64,000 nt of DNA, from contig NZ_SDLT01000008.1 of assembly GCF_004522235.1 (NCBI RefSeq), positions 97,916 to 161,915 of the forward strand, read 5' to 3'. The position numbers and the translations under genes are program-made. The notes beneath the pieces are model-generated. The model saw nothing but the letters and a program-made list of their open reading frames with translations, was not told the DNA's origin and did no database searches. This DNA comes from Amycolatopsis nivea. Its GTDB lineage: Bacteria; Actinomycetota; Actinomycetes; Mycobacteriales; Pseudonocardiaceae. Below, in pieces: positions 59,573 through 64,000 of the stretch. Position 1 is the stretch's first letter. Every line of letters begins with the position of its first letter.

Positions 59573-62224
59573 ATGCGCGGGTGGGGGGCGACGCCGTGGA
59601 CGCGGGCGCCGAAAACGGGGTGGCGGCAACCAGCGGTCGTCGTGGCGGCGATCGCGGCGGCGGTGCTCGTCGCGTTGCCCGCCGCGGCAGTGGCGTTGTT
59701 CCTGTCGTCGGCAGGGAACGCGACGCTGCACGACCAGATGAGCCGGGCGTGCCAGTGGGCGGTCGGCGCGGAGTGGTCCGGCGGGCTGCCGATGTCCCAG
59801 CCGTACCCGGGCGCGACCGGACCGACCGGGAAGGCGCTCGACGACGCCCGGCTCGCCGTCGCCCGGGACGCGGCTCGCGAGGTGCCGCGGCTGTCCGGCG
59901 TGCGGTCGACGCTGACCAGCAGCGCGAAGGTCAACCCGGTCCGGCCGGGCTCGCCGAACCCCGAGCAGTCCGCGATGTGGCTGGTCGCCCAGGACGATTT
60001 CGCCGCGCACCTGCAGGTGCTGGAGGGCGGCAAGGGCCAGGGGATCTGGGTGCCGAGCCAGTTCGCGCAGGCGCGCGGGCTGCACGCGGGCGACCAGGTG
60101 GCGATCCAGGGCGGCTGGAGCCCGCGGACCGGGGTGCCCCCGGGAGCGCCGGTGGCGACGATGCCGGTCGCCGCGGTGTACCGCGACCTGCGCGAGCTGC
60201 CCGACCAGCCGTTCTGGTGCCATCTGCAGCCGCTGTACCGGCCGAATCCGCTGAGCGAGGCTCCGGTCTTCCCGGTGGGATTCGTGTCGCGGGACGCGCT
60301 GTTCGGGCTGACCCCGGCCGATTCGGGCGTCGGCAGCATGCTCGAAGCCTCGGTCGACCAGAACGGGCTGACCACCGCGAACGCGCCCGACACGATCGCC
60401 GGGCTGGAACGGGTGCGCGAGCGCACCGAAAACACTCCCGAACTGTTCGCGCAGCGCGGCCGGATGCAGTTCACGTCGTCGCTGGGCGCCATCGCGGACC
60501 GCGCGGACCAGGTCGAATCCTCGCTCGCCGCGACGGTCGTGCCGATCGGCGTCGCCGGGTCGCTGACCGGGCTGGTCATTTCGGCGACGGTCGGGTCGTT
60601 CTGGGTCGAACGCCGCCGGGCCGAGCTCGCGGTGCTGTCCGCGCGCGGGGCGGGCCCGGGTGCGCTGGCCGGGAAAGCGTTGCTGGAGCTGGGTTCCATC
60701 GCACTGCTCGGCACGGTCGGCGGCTGGTTCGCCGCGCGCGGGCTGGTGAGCGCGCTGGGGCCGAGCCCGCTGGTGACGTCGTCCGCACTCGGCTTTTCGA
60801 TCGGCGGCGCGGCGGTGGCGTTCCTGGCGACGCTCGCCGGGATCGCCGGGTCGGTCGTCTTGCGCACGCGGGCGATGTTCGACGCGCGCACGTCGCGGAT
60901 CCGGCATCTGCCGTGGGAAATCCTCCCGCTGGTCGCCGCCGTGGTCTGCTACTTCGCGCTCGGCGACGGCACGCAGACCGGGCTCGGCCAGGCGGGCTCG
61001 GTCGCGCGGATCCCGCCGCGGCTGATCGTCGTGCCGTTGCTGCTGGTGCTGGGCCTGGCGATGCTGGTGACCCGGATCGTGCGGCTGACCCTGCCGCGCG
61101 TGCGTGCGGTGCGGCGGGAACGCGCGGTGGCGTTCCTGGCCTGGCGGCGGCTGGCTTCGGCCCCCGCAGCGGCAGCCGTGCTGGTCGGGGCGACCGCGGT
61201 ACCGGTGGCGCTGTCGATTTTCGCCACCACCGTCACCAGTTCCGTCCAGCGCACGCTCGCCGACGAGGGTCAGCTCGTGGTCGGCTCGGACGTCGTGGTG
61301 CATCTGACCGGCCCCGCCGCGATCCCGCCCGGCCTCGCCGGGCAAGCCGCGCTGGTCGACCGCTACGACTCGGCGTACCTGGGCAGCAAGACGGTGAACG
61401 TGCTCGGCGTCGACCCGGCGACGTTCGGCTCAGCCGCGTTCTGGGACGACCACCTCAGCGGGCCGACCCTGCCGGAGCTGCTGGACGAACTGTCCGGCGA
61501 CAATGCGGTCGGCATCATCGCCGGGGTCCCGGACGCACCCGCGCAGGCGACGCTGAGCATCGGCGGCAAAGACCTGCCGTTGCGCGTCATCACGGTGGCG
61601 CAGCTGCCCGGGAAGAGCGCCGGGTTCCCGGAACTGCTGCTGCGCAAGGACATTCTCGCCAAGTTCGCCGGAGAGAGCGTGCACCGCGAGCTGTGGGCGC
61701 GCGGCGATCCAGCGCAAGTGCTGCCGGAACTGGGCAAAGCCGGGGTTCCGGCCGGGACAGTGAGCCGCGCGACCGACGTCACCGCGCACGGCGTGTACGG
61801 CGGAGTCACTTACACCTTCGCGTTCTTGACCGCAGTGTCCGCTTTGGTCGGTGTGGTAGTCCTAATTGGACTGTTGTTGTATCTCAACGCCCGGGCTCGC
61901 GCGCGGCGCGGAGCGTATGTCCTCTTGCGACGGATGGGCATCACCTCGGGCGCGCATTGGCGAGCGCTCGCGTACGAGGTCGGCGGGTTGCTGGCGGCCG
62001 GATTCGCTTTGGGCGTCGGGTTCGCGGCCGTCGCGGTCTCGGTGACTTACGAGGGTTACGACCTCGATCCGGCGACGCCGCCCGGCACAGTGATCCCGGT
62101 GCCGTGGGGACCGGGTGGGCAATTGCTGCTCGCGGCGGTGGTCGTCGCGCTTGTCGTTACTTATGCGGCCCAACGCGCGGCCGCGCGGGCACTGCCTTCG
62201 GAGGTGTTGCGTGACACTGCCTGA
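59573..62224 (+). CDS. FtsX-like (MacB-type) ABC permease, large
   Basis: An 883-residue membrane protein. TM1 is at about residues 19-43, followed by a large extracytoplasmic domain (about 45-300). A FtsX core of several helices (VVPIGVAGSLTGLVISATVGS, LLELGSIALLGTVGGWFAARG) comes next. A second half repeats the pattern with another extracytoplasmic domain and final helices (FAFLTAVSALVGVVVLIGLLL, GGQLLLAAVVVALVVTYAA), so the chain holds two FtsX units. It acts with the two ATPases encoded next to move lipids, peptides or drugs, or to transmit mechanical force. ATG 59573 is preferred over GTG 59522. Confidence 0.85.
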   Translation: MRGWGATPWTRAPKTGWRQPAVVVAAIAAAVLVALPAAAVALFLSSAGNATLHDQMSRACQWAVGAEWSGGLPMSQPYPGATGPTGKALDDARLAVARDAAREVPRLSGVRSTLTSSAKVNPVRPGSPNPEQSAMWLVAQDDFAAHLQVLEGGKGQGIWVPSQFAQARGLHAGDQVAIQGGWSPRTGVPPGAPVATMPVAAVYRDLRELPDQPFWCHLQPLYRPNPLSEAPVFPVGFVSRDALFGLTPADSGVGSMLEASVDQNGLTTANAPDTIAGLERVRERTENTPELFAQRGRMQFTSSLGAIADRADQVESSLAATVVPIGVAGSLTGLVISATVGSFWVERRRAELAVLSARGAGPGALAGKALLELGSIALLGTVGGWFAARGLVSALGPSPLVTSSALGFSIGGAAVAFLATLAGIAGSVVLRTRAMFDARTSRIRHLPWEILPLVAAVVCYFALGDGTQTGLGQAGSVARIPPRLIVVPLLLVLGLAMLVTRIVRLTLPRVRAVRRERAVAFLAWRRLASAPAAAAVLVGATAVPVALSIFATTVTSSVQRTLADEGQLVVGSDVVVHLTGPAAIPPGLAGQAALVDRYDSAYLGSKTVNVLGVDPATFGSAAFWDDHLSGPTLPELLDELSGDNAVGIIAGVPDAPAQATLSIGGKDLPLRVITVAQLPGKSAGFPELLLRKDILAKFAGESVHRELWARGDPAQVLPELGKAGVPAGTVSRATDVTAHGVYGGVTYTFAFLTAVSALVGVVVLIGLLLYLNARARARRGAYVLLRRMGITSGAHWRALAYEVGGLLAAGFALGVGFAAVAVSVTYEGYDLDPATPPGTVIPVPWGPGGQLLLAAVVVALVVTYAAQRAAARALPSEVLRDTA

Positions 62225-62873
62225 TGCGGTCCGGGGTACCGGATTGACGCACAGCTATCGCACCGCCGGTCGCTCGCTGACCGCTCTGCACGAGGTGTCG
62301 ATCGCCGCCGCACACGGCCGGATCACCGCGCTGGTCGGCCCCTCTGGCTCCGGCAAATCGACCTTGCTGCGTCTCTTGGCGTGCCTGGAACGACCGGACG
62401 AGGGCCGGGTAGAGGTCGGCGGCACCGACGTCACCGCGTTGTCCGCGCGAGCGCGCCGGGCGGTGCGGCGACGGCGGATCGGTTACGTCTTCCAGAATCC
62501 CGTCGACAACCTGCTGGATTACCTTACCGTGCAAGAACATCTGGAGCTGGCCGCGAAAATGCGCGGCACGGGACTTTCCCTGGCCTTGCTGGAGCGGCTG
62601 GGTCTGGACCACCGCCGCGGCCACCGTCCGCGTCAGCTTTCCGGCGGTGAGCAGCAACGGACCGCGCTGGCCTTCGCTGCGGTTGGTGACCCGGATGCGG
62701 TGCTGGCGGACGAGCCGACTGCGCAGTTGGACCGTTCGTCGGCCGGGTTGGTGGCGGAGGCTTTTCGCGCGCTGGCGGAGTCGGGGCAGACCGTGGTGGT
62801 CGCGACGCACGACCCGGTGCTGGCCGAGGCGGCGGATGATGTGGTGGAGCTGGTGGACGGGAGAGTCCGGTGA
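62211..62873 (+). CDS. ABC transporter ATP-binding protein (LolD/MacB type)
   Basis: A 220-residue ATPase. Walker A is GPSGSGKST (about residues 43-51), the Q-loop is VFQNPVDNLLDYLT, the signature is LSGGEQQR, Walker B is AVLADEPTAQLD, and the H-loop is VATHDP. The GTG at 62211 overlaps the permease stop by 14 bases. It is coupled to a second ATPase, and together they may form an asymmetric ATPase dimer for the permease. Confidence 0.92.
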   Translation: MTLPDAVRGTGLTHSYRTAGRSLTALHEVSIAAAHGRITALVGPSGSGKSTLLRLLACLERPDEGRVEVGGTDVTALSARARRAVRRRRIGYVFQNPVDNLLDYLTVQEHLELAAKMRGTGLSLALLERLGLDHRRGHRPRQLSGGEQQRTALAFAAVGDPDAVLADEPTAQLDRSSAGLVAEAFRALAESGQTVVVATHDPVLAEAADDVVELVDGRVR

Positions 62874-63487
62874 GTGCGCTGCTCAGCGTGTCCGACGTAA
62901 GCCGTTCGCACGGCGGGATGCCGGTGCTGCGGCACACGAGCCTGGAGCTGGCGGCGGGCGAACTGGTCGCGCTGACCGGTCCGTCGGGCTCGGGGAAAAG
63001 CACGCTGCTGATGATCGCGGGCGGCTGGGACAAGCCGGACAGCGGGACCGTCACCGCGCATCCGCCGATGCCGGACCTGCCGGTTTCGGAACAGCCCTGG
63101 CACGCGCTGGCTTTCGTGCCGCAGTCGATCGCGCTGTTCGAGGAGTTGACGGTCTCCGACAACCTCGCGTTCGCCGCGCGGACCGCGGTGGAGCCGCCGG
63201 ATCAGTCGAAACTGCTGGAAACCTTGGACCTCGCGAAGCTGGCGGATCGGTTGCCGAGCGAGGTTTCGCGCGGGGAACAGCAACGGGGCGCGGTGGCGCG
63301 GGCTTTGGCGGCGGGACCGCTGGTGCTGCTGGCGGACGAGCCGACGTCGCATCAGGACCGTGCGCACGCCGAGATGGTGCTGACGGCTTTGCGCCGGGCA
63401 GCGGATCGCGGGACGGCGGTGGTGGTGGCGTCCCACGATCCGCTGCTGGCCGGGCACGCGGACCGGGTGGTGACGGTCGGCGAGTGA
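62870..63487 (+). CDS. ABC transporter ATP-binding protein with a degenerate signature
   Basis: A 205-residue ATPase. Walker A is GPSGSGKST (about residues 38-46), the Q-loop is FVPQSIALFEELT, Walker B is LVLLADEPTSHQD, and the H-loop is VASHDP. The signature reads VSRGEQQRG instead of LSGGQ, so one of the two composite ATP sites would be non-canonical. GTG 62870 overlaps the previous stop. It is short for the family (usually 220-240). Confidence 0.9.
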   Translation: MSALLSVSDVSRSHGGMPVLRHTSLELAAGELVALTGPSGSGKSTLLMIAGGWDKPDSGTVTAHPPMPDLPVSEQPWHALAFVPQSIALFEELTVSDNLAFAARTAVEPPDQSKLLETLDLAKLADRLPSEVSRGEQQRGAVARALAAGPLVLLADEPTSHQDRAHAEMVLTALRRAADRGTAVVVASHDPLLAGHADRVVTVGE

Positions 63488-63488
63488 G

Positions 63489-63767
63489 TCAGTCCACCTT
63501 GGACGGATGCCGCGCGAGTGCGGTCACCTGGATGTCCATGTACGGGAACAGCGGCAGGTTCGACAGGATCTGGTGCAGCTCGTCGTGGTCGGCGACGTCC
63601 AGCACCGAGTAGTTCGCGTACTCCCCGGCGATCCGCCAGATGTGCGGCCATTTCCCGCTGCGCTGCAGCTGCTGGCTGTACTCCTTCTCGCGCGCGATGA
63701 GGGCGTCGCGGACCGCCGGGTCCAGGTCCGGGGGAATGCGGACGTCCATCCGCACGTGGTAAAGCAT
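63489..63767 (-). CDS. catC: Muconolactone delta-isomerase
   Basis: A 92-residue enzyme of the ortho (beta-ketoadipate) pathway, which turns muconolactone into 3-oxoadipate enol-lactone. Family features are MLYHVRMDVRIPPDLD, the REKEYSQQLQRSGKWPHIWRIAGEYANYSV stretch (given by position, about residues 26-55), and DELHQILSNLPLFPYM with the catalytic Glu near residue 64. GGAG lies just before ATG 63767. It follows catA by 15 bp on the same strand. Confidence 0.95.
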   Translation of the reverse strand: MLYHVRMDVRIPPDLDPAVRDALIAREKEYSQQLQRSGKWPHIWRIAGEYANYSVLDVADHDELHQILSNLPLFPYMDIQVTALARHPSKVD

Positions 63768-63782
63768 GGTTCTCCGATCGAA

Positions 63783-64000
<218 letters not shown>

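Overview
The window is chromosomal DNA from a high-GC actinomycete. The most likely placement is Pseudonocardiales, probably Amycolatopsis or a close relative. The basis is base composition, frequent GTG/TTG starts in GTGA or ATGA stop-start overlaps, EspC/WXG-type secretion substrates, an MT0933-like antitoxin protein, DUF3558 lipoproteins and an actinobacterial RecQ/Ppx/SoxR complement. The genus is an inference. I see no rRNA, tRNA, IS element, prophage or CRISPR array. Genes are dense except for four or five repeat-rich gaps.

Layout. 0-12 kb: cysteine desulfurase-like enzyme, lspA-rluD, a winged-helix/collagen-like protein, a tandem-duplicated DUF885 hydrolase fused to a fumarylacetoacetase gene by a stop-start overlap, an F420/luciferase-like oxidoreductase and a Ppx/GppA phosphatase. 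12-17 kb: a carbohydrate module (GH65 phosphorylase, HAD beta-phosphoglucomutase-like, ROK regulator) with two palindromic intergenic repeats. 17-21 kb: carotenoid oxygenase plus membrane protein, divergent from a PadR regulator, then NUDIX and aldo/keto reductase. 21.5-24 kb: an orphan type VII secretion substrate cassette (EspC-like, WXG-like, YbaB-like, DUF3558 lipoprotein). 24-32 kb: MoxR-VWA pair, adenosine deaminase, antitoxin-like protein, beta-lactamase-fold hydrolase, RecQ, DUF6314 and small membrane proteins. 32.5-35.2 kb: two repeat fields flanking a SoxR/FMN-reductase pair. 35-45 kb: a flavin monooxygenase/TetR pair with a twin operator, a response regulator-kinase-lipoprotein operon, PAP2, pirin, alpha/beta hydrolase, an M20-like protein and a second EspC-like protein carrying a candidate lysozyme-like C-terminal domain. 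45-51 kb: MarR/flavin monooxygenase pair with two operators, FUSC transporter, a Nep1-like (NLP) secreted protein, CaiB, MarR, LysR. 52-59.5 kb: divergent acyl-CoA catabolic operons (double CaiB, two acyl-CoA dehydrogenases; Ltp2-like thiolase, DUF35 protein, enoyl-CoA hydratase). 59.5-64 kb: a FtsX-type permease with two ATPases, then catC and the 3' end of catA.

The strongest regulatory signals are dyads between divergent regulator/enzyme pairs (PadR, SoxR, TetR, MarR). The strongest candidates for something new are the EspC-fused putative effector (43706-44626), the tandem DUF885 protein, the roughly 32-bp palindromic tandem array at 34955-35187, and a 13-bp GTCCA-N3-TGGAC palindrome that recurs across the window. 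Gene functions are read from motifs and family memory; no database search was run.
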